In this document: one piece after another, positions 1 through 8,420 of the stretch
Position numbering within the stretch: position 1 is the first letter of the stretch
How the letters are laid out: each line of letters starts with the position of its first letter
NCBI RefSeq assembly: GCF_001883705.2
Contig: NZ_MDEQ02000002.1
Coordinates: 310,001 to 374,000, forward strand
Length of the DNA: 64,000 nucleotides
Origin: Burkholderia catarinensis
GTDB taxonomy: Bacteria; Pseudomonadota; Gammaproteobacteria; Burkholderiales; Burkholderiaceae
Reading direction: 5' to 3'
Made by a program: the position numbers and the translations under genes
The notes under the pieces: model-generated
Databases searched by the model: none
What the model was told of the DNA's origin: nothing
What the model saw: only the letters and a program-made list of their open reading frames with translations

Positions 1-2
1 CG

Positions 3-923
3 CTCGGCGATCGCGGCTCGGTCGCGTTGATCAACACGAATGGCAAGATGCTCGCGCGCGAGCCGTACGACCCCAAGATCGTCGGCCGCGACATCAGCCG
101 TGCCAGCACGTTCCGGCGGTTCATGACCGCCAACGAAGGCAGCTTCGCCGACACCGCGTCGATCGACGGCGTGCGGCGCCTGTATGTGTTCCGGCACCTC
201 GACCAACTGCCGCTCATCGTCATGATCGCGCGCTCGGAAGCGGACACCTACGCCGCGTGGTACGACCGCGCGATTCCGATCGGCTCCGCGATGGCCGCGC
301 TCGCGATCGGCTTCGTCGGCCTGTCGCTGCTGCTCGACGTGCAGTTGCGCAAGCGCCATCGCGCGGAAACCGAGCTGCAGGCGCTCGCGCGCACCGACGG
401 CCTGACGGGCCTCGACAACCGCCGGATGCTCGACGTCACGCTCGCGCGCGAATGGCGCCGCGCCGCGCGCTCGCAGCATGCGCTGTCGCTGCTGTTCATC
501 GACGTCGATTACTTCAAGCACTACAACGACACGCAGGGCCACCAGGCCGGCGACGACGCGCTCGCCGCGGTCGGCCACTGCATCGCCGGCTGCCTGCGCC
601 GCCCGGCCGACTACGCGGCGCGCTACGGCGGCGAGGAGTTCGTCGTGTTGCTGCCCGACGTCGACACGGACGGCGCGGTGTCGATCGCCGAGACGATCCG
701 CACCGGCATCCTCGATCTCGGCATCCGGCACGACGCCGGCACGGCCGACCGCCTGACGGTGAGCGTCGGCGTGACGACCAGCTATCCCGAACGCGACGAC
801 GACATGCAGGCCGCGCTGAAGCTGGCCGACGATGCGCTGTATCGCGCGAAGGAAGGCGGGCGCAATCGCATCGTCGTACAGACGGCCGAGCCGCCCGACT
901 GGTTCGCGTCGCGGCAGGCCTGA
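3..923 (+). CDS. Diguanylate cyclase (GGDEF), 5' end outside window
   Basis: Makes cyclic-di-GMP from two GTP at the inner membrane. The reading frame is open to the left edge, so the N-terminus is missing; the visible start matches the end of a periplasmic PDC/Cache-type sensor domain. A membrane segment follows (about nt 270-350, rich in A, L, I and V), then a GGDEF domain opening with a DGLTGLDNRR motif. The active-site loop reads YGGEEF (about nt 624-641), an active form of GGDEF. No EAL domain follows. The next gene is a two-component kinase on the same strand after a gap of about 150 bases, so separate transcription is likely. The family is secure; the signal sensed is unknown. Confidence 0.88.
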   Translation, partial: LGDRGSVALINTNGKMLAREPYDPKIVGRDISRASTFRRFMTANEGSFADTASIDGVRRLYVFRHLDQLPLIVMIARSEADTYAAWYDRAIPIGSAMAALAIGFVGLSLLLDVQLRKRHRAETELQALARTDGLTGLDNRRMLDVTLAREWRRAARSQHALSLLFIDVDYFKHYNDTQGHQAGDDALAAVGHCIAGCLRRPADYAARYGGEEFVVLLPDVDTDGAVSIAETIRTGILDLGIRHDAGTADRLTVSVGVTTSYPERDDDMQAALKLADDALYRAKEGGRNRIVVQTAEPPDWFASRQA

Positions 924-1077
924 GCGCACGGGTAGCGGCGGGGCGACCGCCGGGCCGCCGCCGTCCGCGTGCAAAATCGCCGACAATGTCGGCTCGATAC
1001 GCCACCGCGCCGCCGCGCCGCCGCGCGGCTGACGTGCCCGGCCGGCCCGCGCCGGTGCGCGGCCGCTTCGCACCACC

Positions 1078-2460
1078 ATGAGACTCAAGGCAAAGATCTT
1101 CCTTCTGGCCATCGTGCCGTTCCTGCTCGCGATCGCCGGCATCGGCTTCGGCGTGCGCCAGCAGGCGACGTCGCTCGCGCGCACGCAGCATGCGACGATC
1201 CAGGCCGCGTACCTGTCGAGCAAGGAAGTCGAGCTGAAGCACTACGTCGAGCTCGCGACGAGCGCGGTCATGCCGCTCTACGACGCGAGCGGCCGCAACG
1301 CGCGCGACGACGCGATGCTGCGCACGCAGGCGCTCGCGATGCTGCAGAAGATGGATTTCGGCCCCGACGGCTATTTCTTCGTGTACGACCTGCACGGCAA
1401 TTCGCTGATGCATCCGCGCGAGCCCGAGCGCGTCGGCCACAACTTCTGGTCGATGCGCGACCCGCAGGGCGCGCTGACGATCCAGAAGCTGATCGGCGCG
1501 GCGTCGCACGGCGGCGGCTACGTGCGCTATGCATGGCAGCGGCCGTCGACGGGCCGCGTCGCGCCGAAGCTCGGCTACGTCGTCGCGCTCGAACGCTGGG
1601 GCTGGATGGTCGGCACCGGCATCTATCTCGACGACGTCGACATCGCGCTGCAGCGCATCGACGCCCGCGCGTCCGCGAACATCGAGCGCACGATGAGCTG
1701 GCTCACCGCGATCGCGCTCACGGGCGCGGCGGCGATCGCCGTGTGCGCGCTGGTGCTGAACGTCAGCGAGTCGCGCAGCGCCGACGCGAAGCTCAAGCTG
1801 CTCGCGCAGCGTGTCGTCGAATCGCAGGAGCAGGAGCGGGCGCGGCTGTCGCGCGAACTGCATGACGGGATCAGCCAGATGATGGTGTCCGCGAAGCTGA
1901 TGCTCGAATCCGCGCTCGCGCGCTTCGAACGCGGCACGGCGCGCTTGCCCGCGGCCGAGCAGGCACTTGCATCGGGCGTCGTGCGGCTCGGCGACACGCT
2001 GCGCGAAGTGCGGCGCATCTCGCATGCGCTGCGTCCCGCGATGCTCGACGATCTCGGCCTCGCGGCCGCGCTCGAGCAGCTCGTCCGCGAGCTCGGCGCC
2101 GAAAGCGGCATCGACATCGGCTACACGCAGGTCGCGCACAGCGGCGCGCGGCCATTGCCCGAGGCCGTCAACACCGCGCTGTTCCGGATCGCGCAGGAAG
2201 CGCTCAGCAACATCGTGCATCATGCGCAGGCGTCGCGCGCGGCCGTCACGCTCGACGTCGGCGCGCAATCCGTCATGCTGACCATCGCCGACAACGGCTG
2301 CGGCTTCGACGCCGAACGCTCGCAGGCCGACGCGCGCCGGGGCATCGGCCTGCGCAACATGCGCGAGCGCCTCGACGCACTCGGCGGCACGCTGACGATC
2401 ACGTCGCAGGTCGGCCACACGATCGTGGCCGCGCGCGTGCCGCTGCGCAGTGCAGCCTGA
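1078..2460 (+). CDS. Sensor histidine kinase, Cache domain plus HisKA_3/HATPase
   Basis: Membrane sensor kinase of the NarX/DegS class (460 aa). It has an N-terminal membrane segment (residues about 5-25), then a periplasmic single-Cache (sCache_2-like) region with the typical FFVYDLHGNSLMHP and GGGYVRYAWQRP stretches. A second membrane segment lies near residues 205-225. The cytoplasmic HisKA_3 dimerisation helix carries the phosphoacceptor His in SRELHDGISQMM (His about 262). The HATPase domain has N, G1 (DNGCGFD) and G2 (GIGLRNMRERL) boxes. The stop lies 28 bases before the start of a LuxR-type response regulator, so the two form an operon. The ligand is probably a small carboxylate by family habit, but that is inference. 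Confidence 0.9.
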   Translation: MRLKAKIFLLAIVPFLLAIAGIGFGVRQQATSLARTQHATIQAAYLSSKEVELKHYVELATSAVMPLYDASGRNARDDAMLRTQALAMLQKMDFGPDGYFFVYDLHGNSLMHPREPERVGHNFWSMRDPQGALTIQKLIGAASHGGGYVRYAWQRPSTGRVAPKLGYVVALERWGWMVGTGIYLDDVDIALQRIDARASANIERTMSWLTAIALTGAAAIAVCALVLNVSESRSADAKLKLLAQRVVESQEQERARLSRELHDGISQMMVSAKLMLESALARFERGTARLPAAEQALASGVVRLGDTLREVRRISHALRPAMLDDLGLAAALEQLVRELGAESGIDIGYTQVAHSGARPLPEAVNTALFRIAQEALSNIVHHAQASRAAVTLDVGAQSVMLTIADNGCGFDAERSQADARRGIGLRNMRERLDALGGTLTITSQVGHTIVAARVPLRSAA

Positions 2461-2488
2461 CGCCCCCATAACCGGAGACCTTTTGCCC

Positions 2489-3133
2489 ATGAGCGCCCCC
2501 GACACCGCCCGGCCCGCCGCCCGACTGCTGCTCGTCGACGATCATCCGCTCGTGCGCGACGGCCTGCGGATGCGGCTCGAAGCGGCCGAACTGTCGGTGG
2601 TCGGCGAGGCCGGCAACGCCGACGAGGCGCTCGGGCTCGCCGCGTCGCTCGAACCCGATCTCGCGCTGATGGACGTCGGCATGAACGGGATGAACGGCAT
2701 CACGCTCGCCGGCGTGTTCCACGACCGTTTTCCGGGCATTCGCGTGCTGATGCTGTCGATGCACGACAACACCGAATACGTGACGCAGGCCGTGCGGGCC
2801 GGCGCGAGCGGCTACCTGCTGAAGGATTCGCCCGCGAGCGAGATCGTCCGCGCGATCGGCGTCGTGCTGGCCGGGCAGACGTTCTTCAGCGAAGGGCTCG
2901 CCGCGCGGATGATCCACGCGAGCGCGACAGCTTCGCCGCTCGACCGGCTGACGCCGCGCGAACGCGACATCCTCGACGCGCTGGCCGAGGGGCTGTCGAG
3001 CAAGCAGATCGCGCAGCAGACGGGGCTGTCGGTGCGCACGGTCGAGACACACCGGCTCAACCTGAAGCGCAAGCTCGAGATCGAAGGGCAGGCCGAGCTG
3101 ATCAAGTTCGCGGTCGAGCATCGGCGGCGGTAG
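2489..3133 (+). CDS. NarL/FixJ-type response regulator
   Basis: Response regulator of 214 aa and the evident partner of the kinase just upstream. The receiver domain has the acidic pair (DDHP, residues 17-18), the phosphoacceptor Asp at about 62 (LALMDVGMNGMNG) and the conserved Lys near LLKDS. A C-terminal LuxR-type helix-turn-helix has the LTPRERDILDALAEGLSSKQIAQQ and SVRTVETH signatures. The start at 2489 is chosen because GGAGACC lies 9 bases upstream; an in-frame GTG at 2450 inside the kinase end would only add an unrelated 13-residue tail. Its target genes are not visible here. Confidence 0.9.
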   Translation: MSAPDTARPAARLLLVDDHPLVRDGLRMRLEAAELSVVGEAGNADEALGLAASLEPDLALMDVGMNGMNGITLAGVFHDRFPGIRVLMLSMHDNTEYVTQAVRAGASGYLLKDSPASEIVRAIGVVLAGQTFFSEGLAARMIHASATASPLDRLTPRERDILDALAEGLSSKQIAQQTGLSVRTVETHRLNLKRKLEIEGQAELIKFAVEHRRR

Positions 3134-3177
3134 GACCGTCTGGCGCGGCGCTCCGCTGCGCGTAACGCGCAGCCATG

Positions 3178-3204
3178 AAAAAGGACGCCCGAGGGCGTCC
3201 TTCG
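3178..3204 (-). terminator. Intrinsic terminator of the MlaC/HpnM-like gene
   Basis: A 10-bp perfect stem (AAGGACGCCC / GGGCGTCCTT, 3181-3202) with a 2-base loop. Read leftward it is followed by a run of five T. It lies 30 bases past the stop of the leftward gene at 3235-3831, and may also act weakly for the rightward response regulator. Confidence 0.8.
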
Positions 3205-3234
3205 TGCATCCGGACTCCGGACCGCAAGCGGCCG

Positions 3235-3831
3235 TCAGTTCGTCCGCGAATTGTGCTTCTGCAGATATGCGATCAGGCCGTCGATCCCGCCCGTTGCGAG
3301 CTGGCTCTTGAACTGCCCCTGGTAGACCTGGATCAGCCATGCGCCCGACATGTCGATGTCGTAGATCTTCCAGTCATTGCCGACCTTGCCGAGACGATAG
3401 CCGACCGACTGGCTGTCGCCCGGCGTCGTCACCGTCGACTGCACGAGCGCATCGGCGCCCGACGCGCCGCCGGCCTTGAACGAGAACTTCGCATCCTGGC
3501 TGCCGAGCTGCGCGAGCGACGCTGCATAGGTGCGCGTCATCAGCAGCTTGAACTGCTTGTACAGCTCCTGCTGCTGTTGCGGCGTTGCCTGCTTCCACGC
3601 GTCGCCGACCGCGATGCGGGTCGTGCGCTCGAAGTTGGTCGCGGGCAGGAAGCGCTGCTCGACGACCTGCGAGACCTTCGTCATGTCCCCGCCGCGTGCG
3701 GCCGGATCGGCCTTCATCGCGGTGACGGTGCCCTCGACCGCATTGCGGACGATGTCGACCGGCGCGCTCTGCGCGAAAGCGGAAACCGACACGGCGGCGG
3801 CCGCGACGAAAGCAAACAGATGACGTTTCAT
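3235..3831 (-). CDS. hpnM: MlaC/Ttg2D-family periplasmic lipid-binding protein (HpnM-like)
   Basis: Periplasmic phospholipid carrier of the MlaC (toluene tolerance Ttg2) family, 198 aa. A signal peptide is visible: MKRH, a hydrophobic alanine/valine core, then AFA before QSAP. The body has the family pattern of helices ([36 protein letters not shown]) and a C-terminal [21 protein letters not shown] segment. The start at 3831 puts the signal peptide first; a start 15 bases upstream is possible. The gene is divergent from hpnN, an RND-type hopanoid transporter, and an MlaA-like gene follows hpnN. This fits the HpnM member that accompanies hopanoid clusters, but a general MlaC role cannot be excluded. 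Confidence 0.8.
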   Translation of the reverse strand: MKRHLFAFVAAAAVSVSAFAQSAPVDIVRNAVEGTVTAMKADPAARGGDMTKVSQVVEQRFLPATNFERTTRIAVGDAWKQATPQQQQELYKQFKLLMTRTYAASLAQLGSQDAKFSFKAGGASGADALVQSTVTTPGDSQSVGYRLGKVGNDWKIYDIDMSGAWLIQVYQGQFKSQLATGGIDGLIAYLQKHNSRTN

Positions 3832-4171
3832 ACGGATATATCGCACTCGATGGGAAAAAACGACCGGCTCTTTGCATCGACCGGTGGCGCAAAGTATACC
3901 GGGCCCGACGCCCGGTTGCCGTGCCGTGACCGACTGTTACCTTTCAGCTTCATTTGTCACAGGCGTCGCCAGGCGCGCGCGACGGCGCGTCGAAGCAGCG
4001 CGGCGCCAATTATGTAAATATCCCCATACAAATGAACTGGCCGCCCGTGCCGATTCCCGCGTCGCGAACAAATCTCCTTCCTGCCCCGAATCCACCCAAC
4101 GTCACGACCGTCGCCACGCCGCGCCGGTATACTTGGCTACTTTGCCCTTGCCAGCCGCTCCCCACCGCCAC

Positions 4172-6805
4172 ATGGTGACATCTCTCATCGTCCGACTCGT
4201 TGCGTGGTCGGTGCGCCGACCCGTCTGGGTCGTCGTCCTGTCGCTCGTCATCGCCGCCGTCAGCGGCGTCTACGTCGCGCAGCATTTCAAGATCAACACC
4301 GACATCAGCAAGCTCGTCGATGCGGAACCGCAATGGGCCGCGCTCGGCCAGGCCGTCGACAAAGCGTTCCCGCAACGCAGCGGCACGATCCTCGCGGTCG
4401 TCGAGGCGCCCGCGCCCGAATTCGCGAATGCCGCCGCGCACGCGCTGACCGAAGCGCTGCAAAAGCAGGCCGACGCCGGCCGCATCGGCCAGGTCGCCGA
4501 ACCCGGCGGCGGGCCGTTCTTCGAGCACAACGGGCTGCTGTTCCTGTCGCCGCAGGAAGTCTCCGATACCACCTCGCAGCTCGCGAGCGCGCGCCCGCTC
4601 GTCAACGAACTCGCGAAGAACCCGAGCCTGACCGGGCTCGCGACGACGCTGGCCACCACGCTCGGCCAGCCGCTCCTGACCGGCCAGGTGAAGCTGCCCG
4701 CGATGGCGAAGCTGCTCGCGCGCAGCGCCGCGACGGTCGACGACGTGCTGGCCGGCAAGCCGGCCGCGTTCTCGTGGCGCGCGCTGGTCGACAGCGATGC
4801 CGCGCGGCAGCCCGCGCGCGCGTTCGTCACCGTGCAGCCCGTGGTCAACTACGGCGCGCTGAAGGCCGGCGCGGAAACCAGCCAGGTGATCCGCGACGCC
4901 GCCCGCTCGCTCGACCTCGAGAAGCGCTACGGCGCGGCCGTGCGCCTGACCGGCGAACAGCCGCTCGCCGACGACGAATTCGCGTCGGTCGAGGACGGCG
5001 CGGCGCTCAACGGCGCCCTCACGCTGCTCGCCGTGCTCGTCATCCTGTGGCTTGCGCTGCGCTCGAAGCGGATGATCGCCTCGGTGCTCGTCACGCTGTT
5101 CGTCGGCCTCGTCGTGACCGCCGCGCTCGGCCTCGCGATGGTCGGCTCGCTGAACATGATCTCCGTCGCGTTCATGGTGCTGTTCGTCGGCCTCGGCGTC
5201 GATTTCTCGATCCAGTACGGCGTGAAGTATCGCGAGGAACGCTTCCGCGACCAGCGCATCGATCACGCGCTGATCGGCGCCGCGCACTCGATGGGCATGC
5301 CGCTCGCGCTGGCCACCGCGGCCGTCGCGGCGAGCTTCTTCTCGTTCATCCCCACCGCCTATCGCGGCGTGTCCGAGCTCGGCCTGATCGCCGGCGTCGG
5401 GATGTTCGTCGCACTGCTGACCACGCTCACGCTGCTGCCCGCGCTGCTGCGCCTGTTCGCGCCGCCGGGCGAATCGAAGACGCCGGGCTTCCCGTGGCTC
5501 GCGCCGGTCGACGATTACCTCGATCGCCATCGCAAGCCGATCCTGATCGGCACGCTCGTGGTCGTGATCGGCGCGCTGCCGCTGCTCGCGTTCCTGCGCT
5601 TCGACTTCAACCCGCTGCACTTGAAGGATCCGCACAGCGAATCGATGGCGACGCTGCTCGCGCTGAAGGATTCGCCGGAGGCCGCCGTCAACGACGTCAC
5701 GCTGCTCGCGCCGTCGCTCGCGGATGCCGACGCGGCCGCCAAGCGCCTCGACGCGCTGCCCGAAGTCGGCCGCACGACCACCCTGTCGACCTTCATCCCC
5801 GCCGACCAGCCGGCCAAGCGCGCGGCGATCGCCGCGGCCGCGAGCGACCTGCTGCCCGCGCTGACGCAACCGGCCGCGCCGGCCGCGACCGACGCGCAGC
5901 GCGTCGCCGCGCTCAAGCGCGTGTCGGACCTGCTGAGCTACGCGGCCGAAGATCACCCGGGCCCGGGCGCGGCCGCCGCGCAGCACCTGTCCGCGTCGCT
6001 CGCGAAGCTCGCCGCCGCCGACAGCGCGACGCGCGACCGCGCCGAGCGCGCGTTCTCCGACACGCTGCGCATCGCGCTCGACCAGCTCGCGGCGCTGCTG
6101 CAGCCGCAGGACATCACGCGCGAATCGCTGCCGCCGCAGCTCGTGCGCGACTGGGTCGCGCCGGACGGCCACGCGCTCGTGCAGATCTCGCCGAAGGTGC
6201 CGAAGGGCGTCGACCCGAACGACGACACGATGCTGCGCCGGTTCGCGAAGACCGTGAAAGCCGCGGAACCGGGCACGACCGGCGGGCCGATCTCGATCCT
6301 GCATTCGGCCGACACGATCATCAACGCGTTCCTGCACGCGGCGCTGTGGTCGATCATTTCGATCACGGTCCTGCTGTGGGTCACGCTGCGCCGCTTCGGC
6401 GACGTGCTGCGCACGCTGGTGCCGCTGCTCGTGTCGGGCATCGTGACGCTCGAGATGTGCGTCGTGCTCGGCATGCCGCTCAACTTCGCGAACATCATCG
6501 CGCTGCCGCTGATGCTCGGCGTCGGCGTCGCGTTCAAGGTGTATTTCGTGATGGCATGGCGCGCGGGGCAGACGGGGCTGCTGCATTCGAGCCTCACGCA
6601 TGCCGTGCTGTTCAGCGCCGCGACGACGGCGACCGCATTCGGCAGCCTGTGGCTGTCGCACCACCCGGGCACGTCGAGCATGGGCAAACTGCTCGCGCTG
6701 GCCCTGACCTGCACGCTGATCGGCGCCGTGGTGTTCCAGCCCGTCCTGATGGGCAAACCGCGCGTCAAACGCGCCAAGAACCAATCGCAAGGAATCAATG
6801 AATAA
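4172..6805 (+). CDS. hpnN: Hopanoid-associated RND transporter HpnN
   Basis: Large inner-membrane MMPL/RND-family protein (877 aa) thought to move hopanoids toward the outer membrane. It has an N-terminal helix ([22 protein letters not shown]), a periplasmic loop, a first block of helices with the RND motif [23 protein letters not shown], a second periplasmic loop and a second helix block, which is the usual RND duplication. The ATG at 4172 gives a short cytoplasmic leader before helix 1; the frame stays open upstream, but that translation looks non-coding. A TATACT -10-like element lies at 4128. The last codons overlap the start of the MlaA-like gene by 8 bases, so the two are translationally coupled. 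Confidence 0.88.
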   Translation: MVTSLIVRLVAWSVRRPVWVVVLSLVIAAVSGVYVAQHFKINTDISKLVDAEPQWAALGQAVDKAFPQRSGTILAVVEAPAPEFANAAAHALTEALQKQADAGRIGQVAEPGGGPFFEHNGLLFLSPQEVSDTTSQLASARPLVNELAKNPSLTGLATTLATTLGQPLLTGQVKLPAMAKLLARSAATVDDVLAGKPAAFSWRALVDSDAARQPARAFVTVQPVVNYGALKAGAETSQVIRDAARSLDLEKRYGAAVRLTGEQPLADDEFASVEDGAALNGALTLLAVLVILWLALRSKRMIASVLVTLFVGLVVTAALGLAMVGSLNMISVAFMVLFVGLGVDFSIQYGVKYREERFRDQRIDHALIGAAHSMGMPLALATAAVAASFFSFIPTAYRGVSELGLIAGVGMFVALLTTLTLLPALLRLFAPPGESKTPGFPWLAPVDDYLDRHRKPILIGTLVVVIGALPLLAFLRFDFNPLHLKDPHSESMATLLALKDSPEAAVNDVTLLAPSLADADAAAKRLDALPEVGRTTTLSTFIPADQPAKRAAIAAAASDLLPALTQPAAPAATDAQRVAALKRVSDLLSYAAEDHPGPGAAAAQHLSASLAKLAAADSATRDRAERAFSDTLRIALDQLAALLQPQDITRESLPPQLVRDWVAPDGHALVQISPKVPKGVDPNDDTMLRRFAKTVKAAEPGTTGGPISILHSADTIINAFLHAALWSIISITVLLWVTLRRFGDVLRTLVPLLVSGIVTLEMCVVLGMPLNFANIIALPLMLGVGVAFKVYFVMAWRAGQTGLLHSSLTHAVLFSAATTATAFGSLWLSHHPGTSSMGKLLALALTCTLIGAVVFQPVLMGKPRVKRAKNQSQGINE

Positions 6806-7745
6806 GGTGCGAATCATTGCGGCAACCGTCGCCGCCAGCGCAATGCTGGGCGGTTGCGCGACGGGACCGAACCGCAATCCCAACGACCCGCTCGAGCCGA
6901 TGAACCGGGCGATGTACAAGTTCAACGATACCGTCGACTCGAACATCGCCGTGCCGATCGCGAGGGGTTACCAGAAGGTCACGCCGACGCCCGTGCGTAC
7001 CGCGATCAGCAACTTCTTCTCGAACCTCGGCGATCTCGGCAACATGGCGAACAACCTGCTGCAGTTGCGCATCACCGATGCGACGCAGGATCTGATGCGC
7101 GTGGCGATGAACTCGCTGTTCGGCGTCGCCGGCCTGATCGACATCGCGACGCCGGCCGGGCTGCCGAAGCATCACCAGGACTTCGGCCTGACGATGGCGC
7201 GCTGGGGCATGCCGTCGGGCCCGTACCTCGTGCTGCCCGTGTTCGGGCCGAGCACGTTCCGCGACGGTGTCGGCCGTGCGGTCGACGTCCGCTTCAACCT
7301 GCTCAACTACATCGAGCCGGCCGCGCGCAACCCGATGTACATCGCGCAGTTCATCAGCGCGCGTTCGGACCTGCTCGGCGCGACCGACCTGCTGAAGCAG
7401 GCCGCGCTCGATCCGTATTCGTTCGTGCGCGACGCGTACCTGCAGCAGCGCAAGTCGCTGACGTATCGCAGCCAGTCGTCGTCGGCCACGCTGCCGGAGT
7501 ACAACGAGCCGGGCGAATCGGGCGCTGTGCCGGCCGCGACGCCGGCCGTGCCGGGGCTGCCGAACTACGAGGATCCGGGCGAGTCGGGCGGCGCATCGGG
7601 CGCCGCGCCGAACAACGCGCCGGCCGCGCCGGGCCTGCCAAAGTACGACGATCCGGGCGCGGACAATGCGATGCCCGCGAGCGCGCCGGCAGCGGCATCG
7701 ACGGCAGCGCCGGCGATGCCGGCAAGCAGTCCGGCCGCGCAGTAA
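6798..7745 (+). CDS. mlaA: MlaA/VacJ-family outer-membrane lipoprotein
   Basis: Outer-membrane lipoprotein (315 aa) of the MlaA (VacJ) family, which removes misplaced phospholipids from the outer leaflet. It has a signal peptide with lipobox LGGC (Cys about 21), then the family core with [23 protein letters not shown] and [19 protein letters not shown]. After about residue 230 the protein runs into a Pro/Ala/Gly-rich tail with three degenerate copies of an LPxYxxPGESG unit, absent from the E. coli protein. It overlaps hpnN by 8 bases, so hopanoid export and lipid asymmetry are linked in one operon. The MlaC/HpnM-like protein across the promoter region is the natural partner. Confidence 0.9.
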   Translation: MNKVRIIAATVAASAMLGGCATGPNRNPNDPLEPMNRAMYKFNDTVDSNIAVPIARGYQKVTPTPVRTAISNFFSNLGDLGNMANNLLQLRITDATQDLMRVAMNSLFGVAGLIDIATPAGLPKHHQDFGLTMARWGMPSGPYLVLPVFGPSTFRDGVGRAVDVRFNLLNYIEPAARNPMYIAQFISARSDLLGATDLLKQAALDPYSFVRDAYLQQRKSLTYRSQSSSATLPEYNEPGESGAVPAATPAVPGLPNYEDPGESGGASGAAPNNAPAAPGLPKYDDPGADNAMPASAPAAASTAAPAMPASSPAAQ

Positions 7746-7770
7746 CGTCGGCCGCCTCAAATCTACTCAA

Positions 7771-7966
7771 TCAAAACCCGCTCTTGCGAACTACCGGCAA
7801 CGCGCCCCGGGGCAATCCCGGCGGCGGGCCGCTCTCCAGCAGGTTAAGCACCACCATCGTGCTCGGACACCGGAAAGTCTTCAGCACATCGCTTGTCAGC
7901 GGGTTCGCAACACTTCCCGCGCTCGCGATATCGAGTGCTGCTTCTCGACCGTCAAAAAGGTCATGC
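7771..7966 (-). pseudogene. Duplicated 3' end of tssM (remnant)
   Basis: Read leftward, this stretch encodes FDGREAALDIASAGSVANP... ending in GLPRGALPVVRKSGF. This is a diverged copy of the last 60 or so residues of the intact TssM at 8421-12416 (FDGREAALDITSAGGVANP...GLPRGSIPVVQKGE). At DNA level 7785-7966 aligns with about 8475-8652, with scattered substitutions. It has no start of its own and fuses to unrelated sequence upstream. It is best read as a duplication scar flanking the small membrane-protein gene at 8073-8417. Confidence 0.8.
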
Positions 7967-8072
7967 CTGGCGGGATCGTGTATGTCGGCGCGGGAAATCC
8001 GGTTGCAGGAAAACTGAGCGGCGGTGGAAGAGCGGAGGCGTCGCATGAGTTGTATGCGGCGCGTCCTGATCG

Positions 8073-8417
8073 TTATGGCAAGACGATATGCTTTATCCAG
8101 AACGGCGCCAAATAACCGATACATGTTCCGCTCAGTATTGCGAGCAAATAACCTTCTGCGCCAGACTCCAGCATCAGAGCCACAAGCAAACTCCCTGCGA
8201 CCGAACAGGAAATTTGCCAGAGAGTCGGATACCGAAATGCGCTCGGCTCCAGTTCCGGTACTGCTATGGCACCGAACAAGGCACCCATGACGCCAAGAAC
8301 AGTAATTGTGGCCATCGAATACCCCACCGATATTCCTCCAAACACAACAAATACAACAGAGGAAACACCAACAATGGCTGCAATCGTTTTGATATGAGTG
8401 ATTTTTCGCCGGATCAT
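8073..8417 (-). CDS. Small membrane protein between two tssM 3' ends
   Basis: A 114-aa, strongly hydrophobic protein with about four membrane segments (residues about 11-33, 35-53, 65-85 and 88-107) ending in PFWIKHIVLP. I do not recognise the family. The start ATG lies 3 bases after the tssM stop with an AAGG motif inside the tssM end, so translation is coupled to tssM. Base use is visibly more AT-rich than in the flanking housekeeping genes. Because it sits between the true and the duplicated tssM ends inside a T6SS/Rhs island, an immunity protein that arrived as a cassette is a reasonable guess, but nothing in the sequence proves it. Confidence 0.65.
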   Translation of the reverse strand: MIRRKITHIKTIAAIVGVSSVVFVVFGGISVGYSMATITVLGVMGALFGAIAVPELEPSAFRYPTLWQISCSVAGSLLVALMLESGAEGYLLAILSGTCIGYLAPFWIKHIVLP

Positions 8418-8420
8418 CGA

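Noticed and set aside
514-2505. Long antisense open frames over the two-component genes, and similar long frames opposite hpnN, the hybrid kinase, shc, the tartrate dehydrogenase gene and the patatin gene.
   Set aside because: High-GC third positions keep the opposite frames open. Their translations are Arg/Ala-rich and lack domains, while the genes called have clear motifs.
3235-3831. Assigning the gene firmly to the Mla phospholipid system.
   Set aside because: No mlaD, mlaE or mlaF adjoins, and the hpnN context favours the HpnM member; the call is therefore given as MlaC-family, HpnM-like.
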